Made by a program: the position numbers and the translations under genes | Shown here: piece by piece, positions 9,430 to 18,001 of the stretch | How positions within the stretch are numbered: the stretch's first letter is position 1 | Layout: each line of letters begins with the position of its first letter | Notes under the pieces: generated by a model | Database searches by the model: none | What the model was told of the DNA's origin: nothing | Seen by the model: only the letters and a program-made list of their open reading frames with translations | Origin: Pantoea endophytica | GTDB taxonomy: Bacteria; Pseudomonadota; Gammaproteobacteria; Enterobacterales; Enterobacteriaceae | Reading direction: 5' to 3' | Assembly (NCBI RefSeq): GCF_002858935.1 | Contig: NZ_PJRT01000032.1 | Span: 54,796-118,795 of the forward strand | DNA length: 64,000 nucleotides

Positions 9430-9889
9430 ACCGTCCGTATCCCCAATACATAGCCCCTGCTACTGCTTTGTACTGGAATGGGTCAGTAAAATTATCCTGA
9501 ATGCTATATAGGTGACGATCAATTATTGATTGTGGCTGGCCTGATAATCCTGCTTCATATCCTGAGACGCAAGCCTGAGCAGCCATTGCGGCCCACTGCT
9601 CCGGTGTCTCTGATACTGATGAAGGGTTAGTTCCATAGTATTTCATAGCCATCTGATAATAAGATTTAGAACTGGTCAAAGCGTAATCACTACATCCAGT
9701 ATCTTTCGCGGTCTGATTGGCTTTTTCATTTGCTAACTTCTGCTGAGATGCCATTTTTTTTTCAATTGCTACTGTCCTTTCGCGATCGGATGCATATTGC
9801 TTTTTTTGAGTCGAATTGATTACGGTTGAATTGGATGAGCACGCAGAAATGGATGATAGGGCTAAGGCTATAATCAGATTTCGTTTCAT
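9419..9889 (-). CDS. Prophage lipoprotein moron
   Basis: A 156-residue protein on the strand opposite the tail genes. The first 17 residues are a signal peptide ending in the lipobox Ile-Ser-Ala-Cys, so the mature protein should be lipid-anchored. Residues about 25-70 are Lys/Gln/Ala-rich and helical. The rest has two further Cys (in Thr-Gly-Cys-Ser and Gln-Ala-Cys-Val) and a Gly-rich end. A single gene read against the baseplate operon is a typical moron, expressed from the lysogen. Lipoproteins of this kind often block superinfection, but no named family is recognised and the role is inferred. Confidence 0.7.
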   Translation of the reverse strand: MKRNLIIALALSSISACSSNSTVINSTQKKQYASDRERTVAIEKKMASQQKLANEKANQTAKDTGCSDYALTSSKSYYQMAMKYYGTNPSSVSETPEQWAAMAAQACVSGYEAGLSGQPQSIIDRHLYSIQDNFTDPFQYKAVAGAMYWGYGRSMR

Positions 9890-9958
9890 AAGTCACCTAT
9901 AAATTATGTTAACTAATATGCTAGCCGTTTGGCTGCGCAATTACATGCAATTTTATTG

Positions 9959-9982
9959 AAACCCGCTTCGGCGGGTTTTTTA
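9959..9982 (+). terminator. Rho-independent terminator inside the late operon
   Basis: ACCCGC / TTCG / GCGGGT hairpin followed by a T run, oriented rightward. It lies just before the gp25-like gene, so late transcription must read through it or restart. Confidence 0.85.
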
Positions 9983-9996
9983 TTGCCGGAGAAAGC

Positions 9997-10356
9997 ATGC
10001 TAACCAAATCACTTCAGCTAAACACCGAAGCATGGGACATCACTCTGGATGGCGCAGGCAACCTCGCATCGACTGCAAATCCCTACGCGGTGGCACAGGA
10101 CGTTGCGTGCGCCTGCAAGACGTTCTTGGGTGAAGCCTGGTATGACACCACGCTCGGCATTCCTTACTACCAGCGCATCCTCGGACATTGGCCAGGCACG
10201 CAGCTAATCAACACCAAGATGCAGTCAGAGGCGTTGAAACTGGATTACGTCCAGACCGCAACCTGCACGACCGTCATTGGCAAGCAGAACCGCGTAGCTT
10301 CCGGCGTTATGACCATAACCGACACGAACTATAACCAGAGCACCATCAATTTCTGA
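9997..10356 (+). CDS. Baseplate wedge / sheath initiator (gp25-like)
   Basis: A 119-residue protein with a GGAG ribosome site. It shows the layout of gp25-like and related wedge proteins. An N-terminal strand contains Trp-Asp-Ile-Thr-Leu-Asp, an Ala-Val-Ala-Gln-Asp-Val helix follows, then a conserved Gly-Glu-Ala-Trp-Tyr-Asp-Thr-Thr-Leu-Gly-Ile-Pro-Tyr motif near residue 46. It sits immediately before the J/gp47 gene, as in most contractile tails. It should nucleate the sheath on the baseplate. Confidence 0.75.
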   Translation: MLTKSLQLNTEAWDITLDGAGNLASTANPYAVAQDVACACKTFLGEAWYDTTLGIPYYQRILGHWPGTQLINTKMQSEALKLDYVQTATCTTVIGKQNRVASGVMTITDTNYNQSTINF

Positions 10357-10363
10357 GGCCAAC

Positions 10364-11602
10364 ATGGTAGATGAAGTAATTGTCACAACCTCAGTGCCGG
10401 CGGCAACGTTCTCTGACATTGGCCTCTCCGTTCCTGATGAGAAAGATATTCTCGACGGGCGACTGAGCGATCTGGATGACGCGCTTGGCGGCGGGATGAG
10501 CAAAAGCCTGACGACGCCGCAGGGTCAGATTGCCATGAGTGACACGGCAATTATTGCGGAAAACAATGACCAGAAGCTGGCGATCGTAAATGGCATCAAC
10601 CCCGATTATGCATCCGGACGATTTCAGGATGCTATCGGCCGCATTTACTTCATTGACCGCATAGCGGCGCAGGGGACCACTGTAACTGCCACGGCAACCG
10701 GATTGGTTGGCACATTAATTCCTGCTGGTAGCGCTGCGCAGGATGACGCGGGTTACATCTACTTCTCGCTTGTTGACGCCACTATCCCTGCATCGGGCGC
10801 AGTCGATATCGTGTTCCAGAATCAGACAACTGGCGCTATTGCCTGCCCGATTGGCTCACTGAACACGATTTATCGAGCGGTTAACGGCTGGTCAGGCATC
10901 ACAAATGCCGCCGCCGGTGTGCCTGGTAATGCGGTAGAGACTCGCTCCAACTTCGAATACCGACGTAAGCAGTCGGTAGCGTTAAACGCAAAGGGTACTC
11001 CCGAGTCAATTTATGCTGCAGTGCTCGATGTGGATGGTGTTGTGGATGCATATGTCTGGTCGAATCACTCTGGCGAGACGGTAAATATCGGCTCCACAAA
11101 TTACCCGGTACCAGCGCACAGCGTTTATATCGCCGTTTATGGCGGTGAAGCCGATGATATTGCGCAGGCCATCTACGTGAAGAATCAGGCTGGTTGCGGC
11201 ATGGTTGGCAACACATCAGCGGTGGTTACTGATACATCACGTGGCACCAATATTTCGCCGAAATATACGATGACATGGAACACGCCATCGCAGACGCGAA
11301 CCTACTTCAAGGTGCAGCTGGAGAACACTTCATCACTTCCTTCTGACATCGTCAGTCAGGCGCAGGAGGCGATTATCAGTGCGTTCAATGGCAACAGCGA
11401 GTTAGTTCCAAAGGCACGTATCGCATCGAAGGTTTTCGCCGGAGGTTATTACTCAGTGCTGAACAACATCGACACTGCATCCGTAAACGTCCTGTCAGTG
11501 ACCATCAGCATCGACGGCACGAATTACAGTCCATCCGTTGAATACGGCGTTGACCAGATACCTTCCCTCGATGCCAATGACATAAGCGTAACCCTCGTAT
11601 GA
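10364..11602 (+). CDS. Baseplate J/gp47-like wedge protein
   Basis: A 412-residue protein with the features of baseplate J proteins: a variable N-terminus, a Gly-Ile-Asn-Pro segment near 79, a Val-Pro-Gly-Asn-Ala-Val-Glu-Thr-Arg-Ser-Asn-Phe-Glu-Tyr-Arg-Arg stretch near 190, and a C-terminal domain starting after 310. It forms the wedge ring together with gp25-like and DUF2612 proteins. It overlaps the next gene by 4 bp. Confidence 0.85.
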   Translation: MVDEVIVTTSVPAATFSDIGLSVPDEKDILDGRLSDLDDALGGGMSKSLTTPQGQIAMSDTAIIAENNDQKLAIVNGINPDYASGRFQDAIGRIYFIDRIAAQGTTVTATATGLVGTLIPAGSAAQDDAGYIYFSLVDATIPASGAVDIVFQNQTTGAIACPIGSLNTIYRAVNGWSGITNAAAGVPGNAVETRSNFEYRRKQSVALNAKGTPESIYAAVLDVDGVVDAYVWSNHSGETVNIGSTNYPVPAHSVYIAVYGGEADDIAQAIYVKNQAGCGMVGNTSAVVTDTSRGTNISPKYTMTWNTPSQTRTYFKVQLENTSSLPSDIVSQAQEAIISAFNGNSELVPKARIASKVFAGGYYSVLNNIDTASVNVLSVTISIDGTNYSPSVEYGVDQIPSLDANDISVTLV

Positions 11603-12285
11603 AGAATGTGAGAGACACAATCCTCACACAATACGCCGCAAGCCCTAACCTCCGAAGCCTGATTGAATCATTCAATACCACGATGGATATGACGGAATTC
11701 ACCGAAGAATTCCTCTCAACCATCTGGGATATCTCTACGGCTGAAGATTACGGGCTGGACGTGTGGGGCAAGATAGTCGGCGTGTCCAGGCTGCTTAACG
11801 TGCCGCAGCAAACAACCAATTTCGGGTTCGACGAAGCGTTCATAAGTGCGAACGACGACTCTCCAAAGCCGTTCGATGAAGCTCCTTTTTATGAGGGGCT
11901 TCAGCTAACCACAACGGTCAGGTTGGCTAATGATGGCTACAGAAAACTCATTCTTGCCAAAGCAATGGCGAACATAACTGATTGCTCAATTCCTTCGCTA
12001 AATAACGCACTTAACTACCTATTCGAAGGTGAGGGTGATGCTTTCGTAGCAATCACCGGCGTTATGTCGATGAGCTATGTATTCAGCTTCAACCTTTCCC
12101 CGGTTGAATGGGCTATTTTGCTCAACTCCAATGCGATCGCCAAACCTGCAGGTGTGAGCGTCAGCATTATGTCACTCGATTTTAATAACACATTTGGCTT
12201 CGCCGAGGCTGACCTTCAGCCATTCGAAAGCGGAACATTCTTCCCTGATTCAGGAATTCAAAATGCAAACCAGCTCACAGCCTAA
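11599..12285 (+). CDS. DUF2612-family baseplate wedge protein
   Basis: A 228-residue protein following the J gene with an ATGA overlap. It has the DUF2612 layout. An N-terminal helix carries Asp-Thr-Ile-Leu-Thr-Gln-Tyr, a [12 protein letters not shown] motif follows near residue 54, and a Lys-Leu-Ile-Leu-Ala-Lys-Ala helix lies near 116. These proteins close the wedge in place of the P2 gpI protein. Its last 23 bp overlap the tail-fibre start. Confidence 0.75.
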   Translation: MKNVRDTILTQYAASPNLRSLIESFNTTMDMTEFTEEFLSTIWDISTAEDYGLDVWGKIVGVSRLLNVPQQTTNFGFDEAFISANDDSPKPFDEAPFYEGLQLTTTVRLANDGYRKLILAKAMANITDCSIPSLNNALNYLFEGEGDAFVAITGVMSMSYVFSFNLSPVEWAILLNSNAIAKPAGVSVSIMSLDFNNTFGFAEADLQPFESGTFFPDSGIQNANQLTA

Positions 12286-13291
12286 ATTACTTCCCATCCC
12301 GTTCGCTGATGCGGGTTCAAAGCAGGACATTCCCAACGACTCTCAAATTGGCATTGTTGCTGGTCGAGCGTCTTATAATGATGGGTTCCCTCCGCTTACG
12401 AGGACACCTCTTGCTGGCGGAGGCGTGCCGCCGTTTGGCACCGACTTTAACGGCGTGTTCAACGACATCACCGCTGCAATTCGCTGGTCACAGGCGGGCG
12501 CCGGTTACCCATTCAATGCGGCATTTAATACTGCCGTAGCTGGCTATCCTAAAGGCGCCAGAATTCCAAACTCAACACTGGATGGCTTCTGGCTAAACAC
12601 CACAGATGGAAACAGTACGAATCCTGAAAATACCACGGCCGCATTAACTGGATGGGTTCCATCTGACAATTATGGAACCACTGCTATCACTGGTCTTTCT
12701 GGATCTAGCGTCACCCTTACAACGCTTCAGGCGTCAAAGAGCAGAATTACCCTTACAGGAACATTGACTGCCAACATCAACATTATTGTGCCTGCATGGA
12801 GAAAAAACTGGACTGTTGTTAATGGCGCTACGGGAGCATTCTCTGTCACTTTTAAAACCCCTTCTGGCACGGGCGTGTCCATTCCTTCAGGTTCTACTTC
12901 ATATCTTGTGGGTGATGGAACGAATATTACAACAGATCTAGGCACGGCCGCTTTTAGAAGTGTGGGTGTAGGAATTAACCAAATACCCGATATGAGTTAT
13001 TTTGTATCTTCTCTGGTTGCAGGCGGGGGTTACCAGAAACTTCCTGGCGGTTTGATTATTCAGTGGGGTAATGGATTATTCACCAATCAAACAACAACCA
13101 CCGTGACATTACCCATAGCATTTCCGAATGCTGGTTTTACTGCGGTTGCTTGTAAAGGTGCTTCAATTACTCTTTCTGGAGAATATGGGGTGGGCGCGCA
13201 AATAAAAAGCAACTCAACCATGGATATAAGCAATAGCGGCGGCACTACAGGTGCTAATAAAGGTATTTGGTGGATAGCTTTAGGATATTAA
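12263..13291 (+). CDS. Tail fibre protein
   Basis: Started at the ATG at 12263, inside the end of the previous gene, giving 342 residues. The N-terminal 100 residues (Pro-Ile-Pro-Phe-Ala, Gly-Gly-Val-Pro-Pro-Phe-Gly-x-Asp-Phe-Asn-Gly) are the usual baseplate-attachment part of prophage fibres. The middle is Thr/Ser/Gly-rich beta fibre. The C-terminal 90 residues open with [12 protein letters not shown], the receptor-binding tip type found in gp53-like fibres. Base composition becomes more AT-rich toward the tip, a usual site of exchange. Host-range determinant. Confidence 0.85.
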   Translation: MQTSSQPKLLPIPFADAGSKQDIPNDSQIGIVAGRASYNDGFPPLTRTPLAGGGVPPFGTDFNGVFNDITAAIRWSQAGAGYPFNAAFNTAVAGYPKGARIPNSTLDGFWLNTTDGNSTNPENTTAALTGWVPSDNYGTTAITGLSGSSVTLTTLQASKSRITLTGTLTANINIIVPAWRKNWTVVNGATGAFSVTFKTPSGTGVSIPSGSTSYLVGDGTNITTDLGTAAFRSVGVGINQIPDMSYFVSSLVAGGGYQKLPGGLIIQWGNGLFTNQTTTTVTLPIAFPNAGFTAVACKGASITLSGEYGVGAQIKSNSTMDISNSGGTTGANKGIWWIALGY

Positions 13292-13292
13292 A

Positions 13293-13721
13293 ATGAAGAA
13301 ATTTTCTGCTTTAGAAAACGCTTTTTATGACACAGATATTAACACTGAAATTCCGAATGATGCCATTGATATCAGTGAGGATTTATGGAGATCAATGTTA
13401 AACGGCCAAGCTGAAGGGAAGGTTATAACTAGCACCAAAAAAGGGGAACCCTTACTCATCGAACGAATATTGAGCGACGATGATAAAGAAGCAATTCAAA
13501 TGAAAGCAGTTGAATCTAACATTGCTCTTAAGAAATCGCTATTGGACGAAGCAACTCAGTATCGTGATATTTTACAGGACGCAGTAGATGAAGGTATTGC
13601 AACTGATGAAGAGAAGGCCGCCCTGTCAGTCTGGAAGAAATATAGAGTTACTTTAAGCCGCATTGATGCAAACACTGCAGATGTGATTGATTGGCCGGAA
13701 ATCCCGGCCAATACAAACTGA
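13293..13721 (+). CDS. Tail fibre assembly chaperone
   Basis: A 142-residue protein starting 1 bp after the fibre gene. The C-terminal half contains the pattern of the Caudovirales fibre-assembly family: [10 protein letters not shown] near residue 87, then Trp-Lys-Lys-Tyr-Arg-Val-x-Leu, then Ile-Asp-Trp-Pro near the end. It helps fold the fibre tip encoded just upstream. Its stop is 2 bp from the stop of the convergent acyltransferase. Confidence 0.85.
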   Translation: MKKFSALENAFYDTDINTEIPNDAIDISEDLWRSMLNGQAEGKVITSTKKGEPLLIERILSDDDKEAIQMKAVESNIALKKSLLDEATQYRDILQDAVDEGIATDEEKAALSVWKKYRVTLSRIDANTADVIDWPEIPANTN

Positions 13722-13723
13722 TG

Positions 13724-14857
13724 TTAAGCCTCTTTAGTACAGGTTGCCTCGAATTTTGATGCAACCTTTTTACCATATAAAATAAATGGCTTTTCAAAGT
13801 GCTTATAACTCATTAGGGATATAAAGCATATTGCGTACCACACGAAAGTCTGAATTGCATAATATGCAACATCATTATTCTGTATCCCATAGTGAAATGA
13901 TGCTTTATTCATAATAAACCATGCAATTCCATGCAGCAGATAGATGCTATAACTGGCATCACCCAACACCACAAACCCTCGCGTCGAAAGCATGCCAAAG
14001 AGGTTCCCACCTTTAGCAACCAGTAAGAAAAACACCCCAATCAGAACAAATGAAGTCAAGTTATAGGCTGAGTGAATATTTGATACAAACAGGCAGTAAA
14101 TGAGTATCAATGAAGCAAGTGTGCTTTTTATTATAGAATTTGATGAAGAAATTATTTTCAGGTTCTTGATGAGCACTCCAGCCGCAAAGAACAAAAGTAA
14201 TGAAGCGTGATGTATAGGTATATTAAAAAATTCAGCCGTGTGGGCAAGAATAGATATTGCAGCAATGCAAATACCTACTGTGTAGGTCTTATTAAATGCA
14301 AAAGAAAGTAATGGTAGTGAGAAGTAAAAAATCCACTCCCAGTAGAGTGTCCACATTACGGCAGCGCCAATGAATTGCGCATCCTTATAGCCATAAATAG
14401 GTGGTTTAACGCCTGACAGGCCACCATCGAACCAATATATAACATTGCTAAAATCGGCATTGTTGCCAAGCTTGATGCCAACATACGTTGCTATTGATAT
14501 ACAGATTATCGCAGAAATGTAAGTCAGAGGTACAACTCTAAAAAATCTTTTTATAAAAAAAGATATCCAGTTAGTATCTTTCTTTATGTCGCCGAAAAGA
14601 TAACCAGTTATCATGAAAAATACAGCAACACCAAATTGTCCCATGTAACCTAAAATAGGGTCATTAAGCGCCCATTTGCCAGTTTCAAAGTACGCTTTAG
14701 ATATATCATTGTGGTGAAAAACAACGAATGCAGCTAAGAGATATCTCAACCCGTCTATGTTTAATTCTCTGTTTGGTTCGATTTTATATTTTTTTGAACC
14801 AAATATAAAAGAAGCAGAAATTATACAAAAAAATACCCATACCAAATGAAAGTTCAT
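13724..14857 (-). CDS. Prophage membrane acyltransferase (lysogenic conversion)
   Basis: A 377-residue acyltransferase-3 family protein with about ten hydrophobic segments. The family signature appears as Ile-Asp-Gly-Leu-Arg and a Phe-His-His near residue 48, followed by Phe-Phe-Met-Ile-Thr-Gly-Tyr-Leu-Phe near residue 80. It lies between the fibre chaperone and umuC, on the opposite strand, and is clearly more AT-rich than its surroundings. Such prophage genes usually acetylate O-antigen or another surface glycan and change phage receptors and serotype. That role is inferred from family and place; the acceptor is unknown. Confidence 0.85.
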   Translation of the reverse strand: MNFHLVWVFFCIISASFIFGSKKYKIEPNRELNIDGLRYLLAAFVVFHHNDISKAYFETGKWALNDPILGYMGQFGVAVFFMITGYLFGDIKKDTNWISFFIKRFFRVVPLTYISAIICISIATYVGIKLGNNADFSNVIYWFDGGLSGVKPPIYGYKDAQFIGAAVMWTLYWEWIFYFSLPLLSFAFNKTYTVGICIAAISILAHTAEFFNIPIHHASLLLFFAAGVLIKNLKIISSSNSIIKSTLASLILIYCLFVSNIHSAYNLTSFVLIGVFFLLVAKGGNLFGMLSTRGFVVLGDASYSIYLLHGIAWFIMNKASFHYGIQNNDVAYYAIQTFVWYAICFISLMSYKHFEKPFILYGKKVASKFEATCTKEA

Positions 14858-14960
14858 TTCTTATAACTCATCCTATGTGAATAAGTAAAAATATTAGACT
14901 AATCAAATATTTCTCTAGCTTACCGACACTCATTATATAAGGCAATGAGTACCTGATCAC

Positions 14961-14982
14961 AAAAAAGCCCCGGCGACGGGGC
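14961..14982 (-). terminator. Rho-independent terminator, leftward
   Basis: On the minus strand GCCCC / gtcgcc / GGGGC is followed by six T. It would stop leftward transcripts coming from the umuC side before they reach the acyltransferase. The rest of 14858-15135 is AT-rich and holds no convincing gene. Confidence 0.7.
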
Positions 14983-15135
14983 AGGTTAAGACCGCGTCCA
15001 TCTTCATGCAGGCTGCGGGGTGTGTGGTTAAAGCTTAGTCACCCACTCCGCATCCGCCCATCTAAATTCCCTTCCTCGCCAATCCCTTTGCAAAAACCCC
15101 CATCAATCGACTTGATCGATCCTGCCGATCGATAT

Positions 15136-15155
15136 TACTGTATTTATATACAGTA
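15136..15155 (+). promoter_or_regulatory. LexA (SOS) box of the umuC operon
   Basis: TACTGTATTTATATACAGTA has perfect CTGT-N8-ACAG arms and differs from the common 20-base consensus at one central position. It lies about 20 bp before the first gene of the umuC operon, so the operon should be induced by DNA damage. Confidence 0.93.
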
Positions 15156-15177
15156 CCTATCAGGGAGGGAGATGACC

Positions 15178-15417
15178 ATGCCCCGCGACTACGAAATCAA
15201 AGACGCCTTCAGGTTCGCTATCAAACGCGATGCTGCTGGCCGCTACACCGTAAGCACACTCGACTTTGTCAGTGAACTTGAGCGCCTTAACTGGCATTAC
15301 ACGCCACGGCAGGCGAATAACTGGATCGAGGCTCACAAGTCTGTCTTCCGGGATATTTCGACATCGGAAGGTGAGGAGCGCGTGTTTCAGGTGTTCAATC
15401 CAAACGGCGGCATGTGA
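15178..15417 (+). CDS. Small protein preceding prophage umuC (not UmuD)
   Basis: Started at the ATG at 15178, which has a GGAGG-type ribosome site at suitable distance, giving 79 residues. The ATG at 15172 is too close to that site. The product has an Ala-Phe-Arg-Phe-Ala-Ile-Lys-Arg helix near residue 10 and a Trp-x-Tyr-Thr-Pro-Arg-Gln-Ala-Asn-Asn-Trp-Ile motif near residue 44. It resembles small helical DNA-binding or adaptor proteins. It is not a UmuD: there is no S24 peptidase domain, and it is too short. It is the first gene after the LexA box, and its stop overlaps the umuC start (TGATG), so the two are coupled. Confidence 0.7.
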   Translation: MPRDYEIKDAFRFAIKRDAAGRYTVSTLDFVSELERLNWHYTPRQANNWIEAHKSVFRDISTSEGEERVFQVFNPNGGM

Positions 15418-16679
15418 TGTTTGCGCTCGTTGACGTGAACTCGTTTTACGCCAGCTGCGAGACGGTGTTCAGGCCTGATTTGCGCGGTAAGCCGGTTCTG
15501 GTGCTCAGCAACAACGACGGTTGCGTAATCGCCCGCAGCGCGGAAGTTAAAGAGCTGAAAATCCCTATGGGTGCGCCTTACTTCAAGCTGAAGGACGAAA
15601 TCCGCCGGCACAAGATTCACGTATTCAGCAGCAACTATGCGCTGTACGCCGACATGAGCAACCGGGTGATGACGACGCTGGAGCAGATGGCGCCATCGGT
15701 TGAGGTGTACTCCATCGACGAAGCATTTCTCGACCTGACGGGCGTTCGAAATTGTCGTGTACTGGAAGACTTCGGCCGCGAGGTGCGGGAGCGAATCAAG
15801 CGAGATACGCATCTGACCGTCGGTGTTGGCATTGCCCAGACCAAGACGCTGGCCAAGCTTGCCAATCACGCAGCCAAGAAGTGGAAGCAGACCGGCGGCG
15901 TCGTTGACCTGTCGAATGTTGATCGGCAGAAAAAGCTGATGGCGCTGGTACCGGTAGAGGATGTTTGGGGCGTCGGCCGGCGAATCAGCAAGAAGCTGAA
16001 CGCGATGGGCATCATCACCGCCAAAGACCTGTCGGAGCAGAGCACATACATCATCCGAAAGCACTTCAATGTTGTGCTGGAGAGAACGGTGCGTGAGTTG
16101 CGCGGCGAGCCATGTCTTGAGCTGGAAGAGTTCGCGCCGACGAAGCAGCAGATTGTCTGCTCCCGTTCATTTGGCTCACGCATCACCGAGTACATGGATA
16201 TGCGCCAGGCGGTTTGCTCATACGCAGAACGCGCGGCGGAGAAGCTGAGGCGTGAGCGCCAGTATTGCCGACAGATAGCGGTGTTCGTCCGTACCAGCCC
16301 GCACGCAGAAGGCGAAGTGTTCTACGGCAATCAGGCAATGGGCAGGCTGCTAACGCCGTCCAACGACACACGCGACATCATCCGTGTTGCTATGCAGGGT
16401 CTCGACCACATTTGGCGAGACGGGTGCCGGTATATGAAAGCAGGCGTGATGCTGGGTGACTTTTACAGCCAAGGCGTCTCGCAGCTCAATCTCTTTGATG
16501 AATTCAAGCCACAGGCCAACAGCGAATCGCTGATGCGTGTCGTTGACGGTCTCAACCAGAGCGGGAAGGGGAAATTATGGTTTGCAGGACAGGGTATCCA
16601 GAAATCCTGGGAGATGAAGCGAGAAATGTTGTCGCCGGCATACACCACCAGACTGTCGGACCTGCCAGTGGCGAAGTGA
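15417..16679 (+). CDS. umuC: Prophage UmuC-like Y-family DNA polymerase
   Basis: Started at the ATG at 15417, which matches the usual UmuC N-terminus (Met-Phe-Ala-Leu), giving 420 residues, the family length. Metal-binding residues are present in Phe-Ala-Leu-Val-Asp (N-terminus) and Tyr-Ser-Ile-Asp-Glu-Ala-Phe-Leu-Asp near residue 100. The thumb and little-finger domains are complete, and a beta-clamp motif Gln-Leu-Asn-Leu-Phe lies near residue 357. It should perform translesion synthesis. UmuC normally works with UmuD', and no umuD lies beside it, so it would need the host UmuD or the small upstream protein. Controlled by the LexA box at 15136. Confidence 0.93.
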   Translation: MFALVDVNSFYASCETVFRPDLRGKPVLVLSNNDGCVIARSAEVKELKIPMGAPYFKLKDEIRRHKIHVFSSNYALYADMSNRVMTTLEQMAPSVEVYSIDEAFLDLTGVRNCRVLEDFGREVRERIKRDTHLTVGVGIAQTKTLAKLANHAAKKWKQTGGVVDLSNVDRQKKLMALVPVEDVWGVGRRISKKLNAMGIITAKDLSEQSTYIIRKHFNVVLERTVRELRGEPCLELEEFAPTKQQIVCSRSFGSRITEYMDMRQAVCSYAERAAEKLRRERQYCRQIAVFVRTSPHAEGEVFYGNQAMGRLLTPSNDTRDIIRVAMQGLDHIWRDGCRYMKAGVMLGDFYSQGVSQLNLFDEFKPQANSESLMRVVDGLNQSGKGKLWFAGQGIQKSWEMKREMLSPAYTTRLSDLPVAK

Positions 16680-16975
16680 CGTTTCTGCTTCAGCCGCTGC
16701 AGCACATCCTGTCTACGCGTGAGACTTCCAGCATAGTGGAGCTGAATGGCCGCAGGTGCATAATCGATAAGCAGCGTTACCCGGTAAACGGTGACACTGT
16801 GCTGATTGATATGTCAGGTATGTATGAGTGGGCGATGATCATGATTCATCCTCGACGACTCATTACCGATGATGGCGCATTCCTGATGGACGACCTGCTG
16901 GAAGATATTGCGGTGGTGGGAGTGGTGACGCATGAAATCACTACCATGCATGAGGATGACAGGCCGACAATTTAG
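16676..16975 (+). CDS. Small protein at the end of the umuC operon
   Basis: The reading frame is open from 16577, but the first part runs antiparallel in meaning to the umuC end. The GTG at 16676, overlapping the umuC stop as GTGA, is the more natural coupled start and gives 99 residues. The protein is mostly beta strand with a Val-Asn-Gly-Asp-Thr-Val-Leu-Ile-Asp motif in the middle and an acidic C-terminus. Function is unknown. Transcription with umuC implies SOS control. A start at the ATG at 16577 cannot be excluded. Confidence 0.5.
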   Translation: MTFLLQPLQHILSTRETSSIVELNGRRCIIDKQRYPVNGDTVLIDMSGMYEWAMIMIHPRRLITDDGAFLMDDLLEDIAVVGVVTHEITTMHEDDRPTI

Positions 16976-17000
16976 AGTTAGGGCATATACAGGGCAAAAA

Positions 17001-17054
17001 ATTACCGCAAAGCAACTCAAAGCCACGCGCGGCAAAGAATCAGTTTGCGGTAAT
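17001..17054. repeat. 11-bp inverted repeat at the prophage edge
   Basis: ATTACCGCAAA at 17001-17011 and its exact reverse complement at 17044-17054, with 32 bp between. It lies just outside the last prophage gene. It could be an arm- or core-type recombination site region, or a large hairpin; no integrase is in view to decide. Confidence 0.55.
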
Positions 17055-17134
17055 GCATTGCTAAACCTTAGGGCACCGTATAGCAACTTACTGTATTAAC
17101 TACACCAACTGGTTTCATGAGCATGCAGGTTTAG

Positions 17135-17160
17135 TTTCTTTCGGGTATTTCTTTCGGGTA
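17135..17160. repeat. 13-bp tandem direct repeat
   Basis: TTTCTTTCGGGTA occurs twice, head to tail, in the gap between the umuC operon and the ynfC-like gene. The gap 16976-17262 otherwise shows no gene and no tRNA. Confidence 0.8.
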
Positions 17161-17262
17161 TAGTCCAGCGCGGTAATGGTGTTATATCAGGCGGGAAGGT
17201 TGCTGCATCACAGTGAGTACACCGCCAAACGCGCTGCCTTATTTTGAGAAGAGGATTCTCAC

Positions 17263-17970
17263 GTGAAGAAAACCCTGCTGTTTTTAATCGCTATTGTCCT
17301 GCTCACGGGATGTGACAAGGATGACGCGACTTACTACCCGCAAATGAAAAATTTTGCCTATCTGTATCAATTCGAAGCGCTGCCCGGCAAAGTCAAAACG
17401 ACCCATCAAACGCTGTTTACCGCCGACGGCCAGCAGATCTTCGAAGTGAATGTCGATTTCGACCGCAACGGCTGTCCGACGCACGTGAAATCGGTGCGCA
17501 AACAGGGCGAAGTGATTGATGTCACGCGCGATGGCGACCAATTAAAAGGCAGTGAAAACGGTCAGGACGTGGTGGTGACGCTGGATAAGAACTGCGCCAT
17601 GGTGAAGAAAGTCACGCCGACCATGACCGTGGATATTGCCTATAACAAACAGGGTTTGGTTGAGCAGATCTCATCGCCCGCCTCCGATGCCGCGTTTCAC
17701 CTCGCTTATAACAGCGCCGGTGAAATGGCGGTATTGAGTATTACCCAGGCCGGAACGGAAGTGTCGCGTGCTACAGCGGTGCGAGCAGAAGATAAGAGAA
17801 AGATCTCTGACGTGGTCACCACGGTGAAGCGAAATGACCAAATTAAAACCGTCAGCAATGTCTGCAAATACAAACACGACGTTCCCTATTATTGCGACAT
17901 TATTAGCGTTGACGCGGCAGGCAACGTGATTGATAAGCAGTATGGCAATATTGAAGTAACGTATTACTGA
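17263..17970 (+). CDS. ynfC: YnfC-family lipoprotein
   Basis: A 235-residue protein from a GTG start with a GAGGA ribosome site. A signal peptide ends in the lipobox Leu-Leu-Thr-Gly-Cys near residue 17, so it is a lipoprotein. The layout matches E. coli YnfC: a Phe-x-Tyr-Leu-Tyr-Gln-Phe-Glu segment, Phe-Asp-Arg-Asn-Gly-Cys-Pro in the first half, and a paired-Cys region near the end (Val-Cys-Lys-Tyr and Tyr-Tyr-Cys-Asp) followed by a Tyr-Tyr C-terminus. Family function is unknown. It is the first ordinary chromosomal gene after the prophage. A 20-bp palindrome follows it. Confidence 0.8.
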   Translation: MKKTLLFLIAIVLLTGCDKDDATYYPQMKNFAYLYQFEALPGKVKTTHQTLFTADGQQIFEVNVDFDRNGCPTHVKSVRKQGEVIDVTRDGDQLKGSENGQDVVVTLDKNCAMVKKVTPTMTVDIAYNKQGLVEQISSPASDAAFHLAYNSAGEMAVLSITQAGTEVSRATAVRAEDKRKISDVVTTVKRNDQIKTVSNVCKYKHDVPYYCDIISVDAAGNVIDKQYGNIEVTYY

Positions 17971-17977
17971 TTGGTGG

Positions 17978-17997
17978 GGTCGCCATGCATGGCGACC
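17978..17997. terminator. Palindromic hairpin between convergent ynfC and bluF genes
   Basis: GGTCGCCATGCATGGCGACC is a perfect 20-bp palindrome placed between the two convergent stops. Likely a bidirectional transcription stop, although no long T run follows. Confidence 0.6.
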
Positions 17998-18001
17998 AAC
18001 A

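Larger units (their letters stand above)
1..16975. mobile_element. Prophage, right-hand part (contractile-tail phage)
   Basis: A continuous run of phage structural genes reads rightward from the window start, followed by a leftward acyltransferase and a umuC operon. Sheath-like, tube-like, tape-measure, spike, gp25-like, J/gp47-like and tail-fibre genes in this order define a myovirus-type tail. Terminase, portal, replication, lysis and integrase genes are not in the window and should lie to the left. The right edge is placed after the umuC operon because the next gene (17263) is an ordinary chromosomal lipoprotein. The exact attachment site is not identified. Composition varies within it: 7866-9430 and 12900-14900 are visibly more AT-rich than the baseplate genes, as expected for mosaic phage genomes. 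Confidence 0.93.

Noticed and set aside
17060..17262. tRNA gene at the prophage edge as an attachment site
   Set aside because: No cloverleaf arms or TTC loop sequence could be found.
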